Source: SB21 sp964415295
GTDB lineage: Bacteria > CLD3 > SB21
Length of the DNA stretch: 64,000 nt
Direction: 5' to 3'
Assembly: GCA_964415295.1 (NCBI GenBank)
Contig: CAYPYN010000002.1
Span: 124,001-188,000, forward strand
The notes beneath the pieces were generated by a model. The model was not told where the DNA came from, made no database searches, and saw only the letters and a program-made list of their open reading frames with translations. The stretch's first letter is position 1. Each line of letters begins with the position of its first letter. Shown here in pieces: positions 43,526 to 52,088 of the stretch. Both the position numbers and the translations under genes were made by a program.

Positions 43526-44821
43526 TTAGTTACCTTCGCGTTCTTCGGGATTGCCGCCTTTGCTGGGCTTTTTCTCATTATCTACTTTGACCTTGGAACC
43601 ATTTTCCAGCAATTTGCTGATCGCGCGGTAATTCCCGATCACTACTTCATCCCCTTCTTTAAGTCCCTCGAGGATTTCGATATGCGATTCGCTTTGAATA
43701 CCCGTTTTTACCGCTTTGGCAACCGCCGTTCCGTTTTCAATCACGAAAACCACTTCGACCACGCCGTCTTTGTTGGGCTTAAATTCATTGGCCGTATCGT
43801 TGGCAATGGCCGCGTCTTTTTCGATACCTTCCTTACGTTTCAGTTTTTCAGGAAGACGCACGGTGACGCACTGGATCGGAACGTTGACTACGTTGGTCTT
43901 GACGTCGGTGGTTATGTCCGACGTTGTGGACATGCCGGGACGAAGCGTCGGCATATTGTCCGACAAAGCAATCTTTACTTCAAATTCGGTCTTCTCTTCC
44001 TGAGTTCCGGCCGATTTGATGTTCGCCGTATTGGCGATCTCGGTGACGCGGCCGTGCAGTTTTTGTTCGTTCAGAGCGTCCACTTCGATAACGGCCGTAT
44101 CGTTAAGACTTATGGAGACAACATCGTTCTCATCCACATTGACTCGGGCTTCCATTTCCGCCAGATTGGCCACCACCATGATGACGTCCTGAGAGAACTG
44201 CGATCCGAGGGCAATTTCACCTTCTTCTTTATTGAGCTTGCTCACTGTACCGTCGATGGGCGAATAGATTTCCGTTTTACTCAGGTTGTCCAGGCTTCTG
44301 TCCAGATCGGCCTGCGCGGCGTTGACCTGACTTTGGGCAGATTCCAAAGCAGATTTACTGGTTGATAACGCGGTCTCTCCGGCCTGCAGTTCCGACTCCG
44401 AAGCCAGGCTCTTATCAAAGAGTCCTTTGACGCGATCATAATCCTGTTTGGCTTTTTGCAGGGTCGCTTCGGCGGACACCACCTGCGACTTGGCCCGCAT
44501 CAGTTCGGCTTTGGACTGATTGACCGAGGCTTCATAAACAGTACGATCCAGAGACACGAGCAACTGTCCTCTCTGGACACGGTCGCCTTCTTTCACGGTC
44601 AATTTCATGATCTTAGCGCTTACGTTGGAGCTTACCTTCACGTCCGTCACAGGCTGAATCTTTCCGGAAGCGCTGACCGTTTTGATCACATCGCCGCGTT
44701 TTACTTTCTCGGTCTGGACCTCGACCGCGACCTCTTTCTTATTGCTCAGGTTAAACACGACTACCGCCGTGATGACCACCGCCAAACCGGCGCCGATGAG
44801 GATTTTTTTCTTCTTGGACAT
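43526..44821 (-). CDS. MacA-like periplasmic adaptor protein
   Basis: 431 residues: an N-terminal membrane anchor (7-25), a lipoyl/barrel-sandwich hybrid domain, a coiled-coil hairpin (about 85-170) and beta-barrel domains after 200. KVSSNVSAKI and VKEGDRVQRGQLL are the HlyD/MacA motif. It links the MacB transporter to the TolC channel. It lies between the tolC-like and ATPase genes. Confidence 0.93.
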   Translation of the reverse strand: MSKKKKILIGAGLAVVITAVVVFNLSNKKEVAVEVQTEKVKRGDVIKTVSASGKIQPVTDVKVSSNVSAKIMKLTVKEGDRVQRGQLLVSLDRTVYEASVNQSKAELMRAKSQVVSAEATLQKAKQDYDRVKGLFDKSLASESELQAGETALSTSKSALESAQSQVNAAQADLDRSLDNLSKTEIYSPIDGTVSKLNKEEGEIALGSQFSQDVIMVVANLAEMEARVNVDENDVVSISLNDTAVIEVDALNEQKLHGRVTEIANTANIKSAGTQEEKTEFEVKIALSDNMPTLRPGMSTTSDITTDVKTNVVNVPIQCVTVRLPEKLKRKEGIEKDAAIANDTANEFKPNKDGVVEVVFVIENGTAVAKAVKTGIQSESHIEILEGLKEGDEVVIGNYRAISKLLENGSKVKVDNEKKPSKGGNPEEREGN

Positions 44822-44863
44822 GGGGTTTCTCCTTTTAATAAGGGTAAATGCTATAACTTATGC

Positions 44864-46165
44864 TCAATTGTTCAATTGTCCCACCGCGAGCAGATACTGC
44901 TGACGCGCATAGACGAAATCATATTTGGCTTGCGTGTAGTTGGCTTCGGCGGTCGCGTAACCCGCATTGGCCGTAATCTGATCCAACAGCGTTCCGGCAC
45001 CCAGGTTGTACCGTTCAGTGGCCAGGCGCAGATCCTCTTTGGCCGATTTCACATTCTCATCGGAAAGCTGAACGTTCTCATAGGCCGTCTGCATATTCAA
45101 TAGTGCGATCTTAATGTCAAGGGCTACTTTCCTTTTTGTGCTTTCCATATTGCTTCGTTCCGTCTGATAGCGCTGGTCCGCCTGGATCACGCCGCTATTG
45201 GTCTGAAATCCCGAAAAGATCGGCACGGACAAACTGAGGCCGACAGAAGCGTTATCCCGGTCGCTGTACCTGTCAAAATTCATTGCCGTATTATTCCATT
45301 GATAACTGGCCAGTGCCGACAGCGTCGGGTAATAACCGCTCTTGGCGATTGAGAGCGAGCGTCTTGAACTTTCGACCTTCTTCTTCGAGGCCAGGTAGTC
45401 CTTGCGAGTGTCTAAAGCCGTCTGATAGGATTGATCAAAATCAAATTGCTTTTGATCGAACGAAACTTCCATTGGCAGTTCCCTCAGCTCAAACTCGGTA
45501 TTCACATCTTCTCCGATCAGGTTATTGAGGCTGGCCTTGGATGTTCTCAGATTATTCTTCGCTTTATTCACGGCCAATTTATCAGAACCAACCTGTACTC
45601 GCTGTTTGTAAACGTCGGAAAGAATCTGGGCGCCCAGACGATTGCGCTCCTCAAGGCGTTTTAATTGTTCTTCGCTGCGTTTGAGGTTTTCTTCCGCTAT
45701 CTTCAGCAACTGCTGATTCTTTAGAACCGTGATATAAGCCTGGTATACATTCAAAGTGACTTCCTGCTTGGTATTTTCATAATCGAACTTTGCGGAGCTC
45801 TCATCCAGCCGGGCCTGAGTCATTTCGTCAAACTTCTTCAAGCCGTCAAATATCACATAATTCGCATCCAATGAATACGAATAGGAGTTATTCGAAGCCG
45901 AACCTCCGAAGCCGGTGGTTCCTGAAACATCGTTGAGCATGGAATGATTAAAATTGGCATTGGCGCTCACCGTCGGAAGATTACGGCCCCAGGTCTTGGG
46001 AAGCACGTTGGCCACTGTGGAATTGTATGTATTCATGGCCGCGATGACCTGGATGTTGTTTTTCATGGCAATCTTGACCGCTTCATCGATATCGATGGCT
46101 TTTTTTTCCTGTGCGTTGACCATGGATACCAGCAACGCCATTGCTAACAAACTCCATTTTTTCAT
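44864..46165 (-). CDS. TolC family outer-membrane channel
   Basis: 433 residues with a signal peptide (MKKWSLLAMALLVSMVNAQ) and the two-fold helical repeat of OEP proteins: long coiled-coil blocks at about 140-215 and 350-425. It forms the outer-membrane duct for the MacAB-like pump. It is the first gene of the operon. Confidence 0.93.
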   Translation of the reverse strand: MKKWSLLAMALLVSMVNAQEKKAIDIDEAVKIAMKNNIQVIAAMNTYNSTVANVLPKTWGRNLPTVSANANFNHSMLNDVSGTTGFGGSASNNSYSYSLDANYVIFDGLKKFDEMTQARLDESSAKFDYENTKQEVTLNVYQAYITVLKNQQLLKIAEENLKRSEEQLKRLEERNRLGAQILSDVYKQRVQVGSDKLAVNKAKNNLRTSKASLNNLIGEDVNTEFELRELPMEVSFDQKQFDFDQSYQTALDTRKDYLASKKKVESSRRSLSIAKSGYYPTLSALASYQWNNTAMNFDRYSDRDNASVGLSLSVPIFSGFQTNSGVIQADQRYQTERSNMESTKRKVALDIKIALLNMQTAYENVQLSDENVKSAKEDLRLATERYNLGAGTLLDQITANAGYATAEANYTQAKYDFVYARQQYLLAVGQLNN

Positions 46166-46323
46166 AGTATACTCCTCATAAATTTCGAGATGATTTTTTA
46201 ACTAGTTCAGTATTCGTATGGATATATAAATTGTTTCAAATTTTTTACAAAATTACGGAAAACATTCAAGATTTCAAAGCCGGCCTCCCGGATTAGACCG
46301 GGCACGAGCCAAAAAGTTCAAAT

Positions 46324-46354
46324 AAAAACTCCCCGGATCGGGTCTCCGGGGAGT
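46324..46354 (-). terminator. terminator of the Yip1 gene
   Basis: Stem ACTCCCCGG/CCGGGGAGT (46328-46336 with 46346-46354), 9-base loop, then TTTTATT on the minus strand. Confidence 0.8.
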
Positions 46355-46384
46355 CAATTTTCGGAATTTTGTTGATAAAACGGC

Positions 46385-47119
46385 TTATCCACCCACACGA
46401 ACGCCTATGGCCGTGAGAGCGACACTGACCAGCACCCACAACAACCACAACCCGATCACCAGTCCGGCCGATTTCTCTTTGGAAAATTTATACAGGACGG
46501 ACAATCCGATGATGAGAACGCCCAATTGCCAGAAAGTAAAGATATCAAATTTGCTCAAAAACACATATAAAGGGGTCCGTGTCGCATCTTCGCCAAGAAA
46601 GATCCCGAGCCCTGTGTCGACGCGCATCGTTTGATTCAACATCATAAGGGGAATTTTGATGATAGCTGCTAGAACATCTATTAAACCGCTGTATCCGAAA
46701 ATCGATAACACCTGCACATAAGTTCCTTGCCCTTTGAGTATTTTGGATCCACCCAAAAAGAGGAACAAGGCGCCCATCAAATAAATGATGACTACCATGA
46801 TCAGGCCGATGCCTATCCCGACGGCCCAGAATTTTTTCATCATAGAAATCGCCTGCTCGGCGGTCTGTTCCTTCTGGCTGTCCGGAATGTTCGGGTTTTT
46901 CATGATCGACTCCTTGGTCGCCACCGTTTGTTCTCTTTGTATGACCTCCTTCAACAAAGTGCTGGTTGTCAGGAAGATCAGAAATATGAAGAGCAGCGGG
47001 GTCACCCAGTCCGGTTTGGCTGTGAGTGCTTCAAAAGTCTTCGTAGGCGCGAGGAATACGTTGACGATGCGGTTGAATACATTCATTTCAGGAACGGTCG
47101 GATTTTGATTAACGTCCAT
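46385..47119 (-). CDS. Yip1 domain membrane protein
   Basis: 244 residues, five membrane helices (about 40-55, 95-120, 130-160, 190-210, 218-240). Its opening, FNRIVNVFLAPTKTFEAL, is the usual start of bacterial YIP1 proteins. Function unknown; in eukaryotes Yip1 acts in vesicle traffic but bacterial members are not characterised. It lies 48 bases after the quinone-oxidoreductase-like gene. Confidence 0.8.
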   Translation of the reverse strand: MDVNQNPTVPEMNVFNRIVNVFLAPTKTFEALTAKPDWVTPLLFIFLIFLTTSTLLKEVIQREQTVATKESIMKNPNIPDSQKEQTAEQAISMMKKFWAVGIGIGLIMVVIIYLMGALFLFLGGSKILKGQGTYVQVLSIFGYSGLIDVLAAIIKIPLMMLNQTMRVDTGLGIFLGEDATRTPLYVFLSKFDIFTFWQLGVLIIGLSVLYKFSKEKSAGLVIGLWLLWVLVSVALTAIGVRVGG

Positions 47120-47167
47120 GTCACTTCTCCTTCATGATTGATGGGGCTTAACAAGATCAGTTTGAAT

Positions 47168-48187
47168 TTAGGGTTTCAAAATGATTTTTCCAAATTGTTC
47201 CGCCTGTTTCATCCTTTGAAACGCTGCGGAGAAATCCCGAAAGGAAAAGACTTTATCTACGGCGGGTTTGATGCGATGGCTTTCGAAAAAAGCGATCATC
47301 GAGGCAAAATCGTCCCGTGTGCCCATCGTAGAACCTTGTATCATAATCTGCTTCCAGAATAACTTCCTGAGATCCAGCAATTCCGGGTTGCCGGCCGTGG
47401 CACCGAAGTTAACGATACGCCCGCCCGGCTTTACCAGGTTAACCAGTTCGCCAAAAGTCTTACCGCCGGCACTATCAATGATGAGGTCGATGCCGCCGTG
47501 TTTCTCAGCGACAGCGGAAAGTTTTTTGAATCCTTCGCTGTCACGGTAGTTCTCACCGTGAAGCGCACCCCATTTGACCGCCTGCCGGATCTTGTTTTCC
47601 TCACCGGACGTTACAAACACGTTGGCGCCGGCCGCCACGGCCATCTGCAAAGCCAGCGCGGCAACACCGCCCCCGACACCGGTAATAAGCACGCATTCCT
47701 TGGGTTTTAATTGACCTTGGACAAATGCCGCCCTAAAAGCGGTAAGCCCTCCCAGAGGCAGAGCAGCCGCTTCTTCGTCGGACAGATACGACGGTGCCTG
47801 AAACATATTCTCCGTTGGAACAACCAGGTACTCGGCTAGAGTACCGTTATCCGGCATACCAAGTATTCTGAAGTCTTTACCCTGCGCGCGCGGATCGGAC
47901 CCCCAGTTGAAACTGGGATGCACCACTATCCGCTTCCCGATCCATCCGGCATCTTGAGCATCACAGGTGCTGACCACGTCACCGGTTCCGTCTGATCCTA
48001 AAATGACCGGCACTTTGATCTTCGCATAGAGACCCTGCACGATCCACAGATCCCGGTGATTAAGCGCCGACGCTCTGATCTTGACGAGGGCTTCACCAGA
48101 GTGAACCAAAGGAAACTCTACATCCTCGTATGACAACTGATCAATACCGCCGGTCTGGCGCAGTACGATAGCTTTCATTGTTTTCAT
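47168..48187 (-). CDS. zinc-binding-type dehydrogenase / quinone oxidoreductase
   Basis: 339 residues of the medium-chain dehydrogenase family. It has the GroES-like N-terminal domain (ASALNHRDLWIVQG), a Rossmann motif VLITGVGGGVAALALQMA and a substrate-domain DSAGGKT. The Cys and His zinc ligands of classical alcohol dehydrogenases are not obvious, so a quinone-reductase-like enzyme using NADPH is more likely. I prefer the first ATG; AAGGA lies 12 bases before it. The substrate is unknown. Confidence 0.85.
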   Translation of the reverse strand: MKTMKAIVLRQTGGIDQLSYEDVEFPLVHSGEALVKIRASALNHRDLWIVQGLYAKIKVPVILGSDGTGDVVSTCDAQDAGWIGKRIVVHPSFNWGSDPRAQGKDFRILGMPDNGTLAEYLVVPTENMFQAPSYLSDEEAAALPLGGLTAFRAAFVQGQLKPKECVLITGVGGGVAALALQMAVAAGANVFVTSGEENKIRQAVKWGALHGENYRDSEGFKKLSAVAEKHGGIDLIIDSAGGKTFGELVNLVKPGGRIVNFGATAGNPELLDLRKLFWKQIMIQGSTMGTRDDFASMIAFFESHRIKPAVDKVFSFRDFSAAFQRMKQAEQFGKIILKP

Positions 48188-48417
48188 TATGATGTCATGT
48201 CCTTATGCTAAAAGAATTTCGACCAGTCCACCGTCGCACTGGAGCAACAGAGTTTTCACAAAATAACATCCAGTGTCTCTTAATTTAGTTTTATGCTTGA
48301 ATGTTTCATAATGAAGCAATCCAATCAAACTGAAACAATATTTCTTCCAAGACGATCGGCTACAATATTATTAACTATTTGATTTTTATAAATATAATGT
48401 AACCGATTTCTTGGCAG

Positions 48418-48425
48418 TATATTTG
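48418..48425 (+). promoter_or_regulatory. candidate FCB-type -7 element (TAxxTTTG)
   Basis: TATATTTG fits the Bacteroidetes -7 box TAxxTTTG exactly and lies 60 bases before the ATG at 48485. No matching TTTG -33 box is found at the usual distance. The 297-base gap upstream is AT-rich and holds no gene that I see. Confidence 0.35.
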
Positions 48426-48429
48426 TATT

Positions 48430-48467
48430 ATGTTAATGGCAGTTATCAAGATTCCAATTATTAACAT
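48430..48467 (+). repeat. dyad between the promoter element and start of the small regulator gene
   Basis: ATGTTAAT (48430-48437) and ATTAACAT (48460-48467) are perfect 8-base inverted repeats 22 bases apart, in the leader. It could be an operator or an RNA stem. Confidence 0.4.
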
Positions 48468-48484
48468 GCCTGGAGGCGATTTGT

Positions 48485-48829
48485 ATGCAATCAAAAGAAA
48501 GAATTACGGTTGACAAGAAGTCCAAGAATGTACCTTTGTTCATGGATTTGGAAAGCCGTATACTTCGTTTTGGTCTTGATTGTGAGCCCACTTCGGCCAA
48601 TGTTGTTGCTAAGCGCCTGCGCATGAAAGAGAATCATAAGAATGTCAGCATGATCAAGTCCATTCTCGAGAAACTGATCCGGGAAAAGAAAGTGTATAAA
48701 TTAGGAAGCCGCTATGCCATCGACTTCGGCGGCGGCATGAATCTTATGAAGTCCTTCTGTATAAAAATCTCCAACGAGAATTACAAGATCAACAATTTTG
48801 TTTTCGACCATATTAGTTCTCAAACCTAG
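48485..48829 (+). CDS. small winged-helix-like protein
   Basis: 114 residues, no membrane segment. SANVVAKRLRM followed by NVSMIKSILEKLIREKKVYKLGSRYAID has the spacing of a helix-turn-helix plus wing, so a small transcription factor is likely but unproven. It has a near-perfect Shine-Dalgarno (GGAGG, eight bases before ATG). It is the only plus-strand gene within 31 kb of the window's right half. A dyad in its leader suggests autoregulation. It ends at a strong terminator. Confidence 0.65.
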   Translation: MQSKERITVDKKSKNVPLFMDLESRILRFGLDCEPTSANVVAKRLRMKENHKNVSMIKSILEKLIREKKVYKLGSRYAIDFGGGMNLMKSFCIKISNENYKINNFVFDHISSQT

Positions 48830-48845
48830 GGGAGGGAATGGGATC

Positions 48846-48884
48846 AAAAAAAAGCGCCTTGGTTTTCATCAAGGCGCTTTTTTT
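48846..48884. terminator. bidirectional rho-independent terminator
   Basis: Stem GCGCCTTG/CAAGGCGC with A8/T7 flanks and an 8-base loop. It ends both the small regulator (plus) and the S41 protease tract (minus). Confidence 0.93.
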
Positions 48885-48892
48885 ATTCACGT

Positions 48893-50467
48893 CTACTGAT
48901 TGGTTTTAGCTTCCGCAAACTTTTTCGCTTCGGGGAAATACCGGACGGCCTGTTTAATGACCGGATCAGACATAAGCCTTACCTGTGCCGATTCGTTGAG
49001 GCTCCAAATGTAGCGCGCTACTTCCGATTTGATCACATTCTTCATGTCGTCTCCGTCTTTGACAATGGCCTTTTCGTCTGCCGGTACTCCTTTTTGACCT
49101 CCAAGCCGGATCAGATTCTGAAAGGCCTCATCATCGATCGCATACGACCTCAAAAATTTAGGATAGTTCTCTTTATACAGCGCACGCAGTGCAGGCCCGT
49201 TCTTTTCAAGGAACTTATTCACAAACTCCCGAAACACGCCTTTGCTCCACAATTTAGCATAATAAACCGTGAACGTATCGTTTTCCAAATGATAATCGGG
49301 AACGATGCCGCCGCCGCCGAAAACTTTACGACCCATGGCAGTATAAAAAACCTTGGTTGAGTCGGTGTGGAGCGTGTCGTTCAGATGCGCTTCGCCGTAA
49401 TAGTCTTCGACAGACTTACCGTTGTACGGTCGCTGGATAAGCCTCCCGCTGGGCGTATAATAACGGGCCGTCGTAATCCGAACAGCCGAGCCGTCGTTGA
49501 GGTCGTATTGCGACTGCACCAGACCTTTACCAAAAGTTCTCTCACCTACCACGATCGCCCGATCCAGATCCTGCAGTGCACCCGAAACGATCTCGGAAGC
49601 CGATGCAGAAAACCGGTTAACCAGTATGATCATCGGCATCTTCCTGTGCGATAATTTCGACGTCGACCGGTATTCTTTGGAGGAATTTCCAATACGTCCT
49701 TTGGTATAAACGATCATTTTGCCCGCGGGAAGAAATTTGTCCACGATCATTTCCGCCTGCTCCAGATATCCGCCCCCGTTATTCCTCAGATCAAGAATGA
49801 GCCTCTTCATGCCGGAGGAGTGCAATTCATCCAGCGCACGTTCAATCTCTTCTTCGGAGGTTTCCGCAAATTTGTTCAAACGAATGTAACCGGTCTCATC
49901 ATCAAGCATAAATTTAGCGTCCACCGTGAAGATCGGTATCTTATCTCGGACAATATCAAACTCCAGCCACTCATTGACCCCTGGTCTTTCTATGGTCACA
50001 TGTACGGTCGTTCCCTTAGGCCCCTTAAGCCTTCTAAAAACATCTTCCGTAGTAATGTCCTTCGCGGATGTGCGATCGATCTGAATGATCTTATCTCCGG
50101 CCAGGATTCCGGCACGATCGGACGGCGTACCGGGAATCGGCGACACCACCGTTAAGATGCCGTTAACGATCTCAAAGGAGATGCCGATCCCCTCGAAATT
50201 ACCCTGGAATTCCTCTTTGACCTGCTTCATTTCCTTTGGTGGGATGTAGACGGAATGCGGGTCAAGACCCTTCAATGCACCGACAATGGCGTCGTCGATC
50301 AGTTTATTGGCATCCACGTCTTCGACGTAGGTCTTTTCAATCACATCGAGTACGCCATTGAGTTTGCCTGCGCCGGTCGCGCTCATTCTCCCACCCTGGA
50401 GGAATTCGGCCGCAACGGCGATTACCACGACCACGAATAGGGCCGGCATAATGATCTTCTTATTCAT
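48893..50467 (-). CDS. S41 family C-terminal processing peptidase (copy A)
   Basis: 524 residues: an N-terminal anchor helix, a PDZ domain (about 80-165) and the S41 catalytic domain. RFSASASEIVSGAL holds the catalytic Ser and GERTFGKGLVQ the Lys of the Ser-Lys dyad; the sequence also matches E. coli Prc at this site. It cuts periplasmic proteins at their C-termini. It closely resembles copy B upstream, 21 bases away, so this is a tandem duplication. Last gene of the tract. Confidence 0.93.
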   Translation of the reverse strand: MNKKIIMPALFVVVVIAVAAEFLQGGRMSATGAGKLNGVLDVIEKTYVEDVDANKLIDDAIVGALKGLDPHSVYIPPKEMKQVKEEFQGNFEGIGISFEIVNGILTVVSPIPGTPSDRAGILAGDKIIQIDRTSAKDITTEDVFRRLKGPKGTTVHVTIERPGVNEWLEFDIVRDKIPIFTVDAKFMLDDETGYIRLNKFAETSEEEIERALDELHSSGMKRLILDLRNNGGGYLEQAEMIVDKFLPAGKMIVYTKGRIGNSSKEYRSTSKLSHRKMPMIILVNRFSASASEIVSGALQDLDRAIVVGERTFGKGLVQSQYDLNDGSAVRITTARYYTPSGRLIQRPYNGKSVEDYYGEAHLNDTLHTDSTKVFYTAMGRKVFGGGGIVPDYHLENDTFTVYYAKLWSKGVFREFVNKFLEKNGPALRALYKENYPKFLRSYAIDDEAFQNLIRLGGQKGVPADEKAIVKDGDDMKNVIKSEVARYIWSLNESAQVRLMSDPVIKQAVRYFPEAKKFAEAKTNQ

Positions 50468-50488
50468 AATGACTCTATCCTAATTTTT

Positions 50489-52069
50489 TCATTTCGTTTT
50501 AGACTTGATCTCCGAAAATTTCCGGGCCTGAGGGAAATAACTCATAGCCTTTTTCAGCGTCGGGTCGTTGTGGAAACGGACCTGAGATGCCTCGAAACTG
50601 CTCCAAATGTAACGGGCCACTTCTGCCTTGATCAGGTCTTTCATGTGGTCCTTATCTACATTTACTGCGACCGGATCGGCCGGTATGCCTTTCTGGATGC
50701 CGATTTGGACCATTTCCTGCACATCCGCGTCGGTCAGGTCGAAAGACCCGATGAATTGAGTTAATTTCGCTTTATACTGCTCACGCAACTTAGGTCCGTT
50801 TTTCTCGAGGTAGTTGTTAGTAAACTCTCTGAAAACACCTTTGCCCCAGAGTTTGATATAATATGCCGTAACGGTATCGTTATCAGGGATCTTGAAGTCC
50901 GGAACAATACCGCCGCCTCCGTACACTTTGCGTCCCAAAGAAGTGTAGAATACCTTGGATGTATCCGTTTGCAACGTGTCGTTGAGATGGGCTTCGCCAT
51001 AGTAATCTTCAAGCGACTTGTGGTCGTAGGGCCGCTGTATGAGCCGGCCGCTGGGCGTATAATACCTTGCTATAGTGATGCGCACGGCCGAACCGTCATT
51101 GAGATCAAATTGATTCTGCACCAATCCTTTGCCGAAACTGCGCTCACCGACGACGACGCCGCGGTCCAGATCCTGTATAGCACCGGCGACGATCTCGGAA
51201 GCCGATGCGGAGCCGCGGTTGATCAGAACGACGATCGGATAATTACGGTACGATTTCTTTTCGGTGGAGTAGAATTCCTGAGTCGATCCAGGGATCCGCC
51301 CTTTCATATAAACGATTTTTTTGCCGCCGGGAATGAATTTATCGACGATCATCTTAGCTTCATCCAGAATGCCTCCGGCGTTATTTCGCATGTCAAGGAT
51401 CAGTTGCTTCATCCCTTTGCCTTCCAGTTCCGTCAGCGCCTGTTCGATCTCGTCCGCCGTCGTCGCGGCAAACCGAACAAAACGGATATAACCGGTCTGA
51501 TCGTCGAGCATAAATTTGGCATCCACGCTGTAAACCGGAATCTTATCACGGATAATATCAAATTCCAACATGCCCTCGATTCCCGCCCTCTGAATGCTTA
51601 TATGAACGACAGTACCTTTGGGCCCACGCAACTTATTAACGGCCTCATCCGTCGTGATTCCTTTTGTGGAAACGTTATTGATCATCATCACTTTGTCGCC
51701 GCCCTGGATACCGATCCTCTCAGAGGGGCTTCCCGGTATTGGCGTCACAATCGTGAGCTGGCCATTGATCACATCAATCTGGCTGCCGATACCTTCAAAA
51801 TTGCCCTTAAATTCCTCATTAACTTGCTTGAGCTCTTTGGGAGGAATATACACCGAATGCGGATCCAGACTTTTCAGGGCACCAACGATCGCGTCGTCCA
51901 CCAGCTTATCGCCATCCACTTCTTCCACATACGTCCGGGCAATGAGGTCCAGCACGGTGTTGAGCTTTACGATGTTTTTGTAAGCATTTTGGCCTACCGT
52001 CGTAAAACTCATGACCGTAATCGCCACAACGATGATTGCCGCCGCGGTGATCCAGATCTTTTTGTTCAT
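50489..52069 (-). CDS. S41 family C-terminal processing peptidase (copy B)
   Basis: 526 residues from the ATG at 52069, which has GGGAG six bases before it and begins the anchor helix (MNKKIWITAAAIIVVAI). The in-frame start at 52099 adds ten polar residues and has no ribosome binding site. The layout is anchor, PDZ (about 75-165) and S41 domain with RGSASASEIVAGAI and GERSFGKGLVQ. It aligns with copy A almost without gaps. It follows the GH57 gene by 19 bases. Confidence 0.93.
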   Translation of the reverse strand: MNKKIWITAAAIIVVAITVMSFTTVGQNAYKNIVKLNTVLDLIARTYVEEVDGDKLVDDAIVGALKSLDPHSVYIPPKELKQVNEEFKGNFEGIGSQIDVINGQLTIVTPIPGSPSERIGIQGGDKVMMINNVSTKGITTDEAVNKLRGPKGTVVHISIQRAGIEGMLEFDIIRDKIPVYSVDAKFMLDDQTGYIRFVRFAATTADEIEQALTELEGKGMKQLILDMRNNAGGILDEAKMIVDKFIPGGKKIVYMKGRIPGSTQEFYSTEKKSYRNYPIVVLINRGSASASEIVAGAIQDLDRGVVVGERSFGKGLVQNQFDLNDGSAVRITIARYYTPSGRLIQRPYDHKSLEDYYGEAHLNDTLQTDTSKVFYTSLGRKVYGGGGIVPDFKIPDNDTVTAYYIKLWGKGVFREFTNNYLEKNGPKLREQYKAKLTQFIGSFDLTDADVQEMVQIGIQKGIPADPVAVNVDKDHMKDLIKAEVARYIWSSFEASQVRFHNDPTLKKAMSYFPQARKFSEIKSKTK

Positions 52070-52088
52070 AGTGAACTCCCTTTTATGG

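Noticed and set aside
48188..48484. 297-base AT-rich gap as a possible replication origin or horizontally acquired island
   Set aside because: It has only promoter-like features for the regulator. No DnaA boxes, direct repeats or mobile genes are visible.
49600..49620. Phe before the active-site SASASE of protease copy A as an inactivating change
   Set aside because: E. coli Prc also has Phe at this place, so the change fits an active enzyme.
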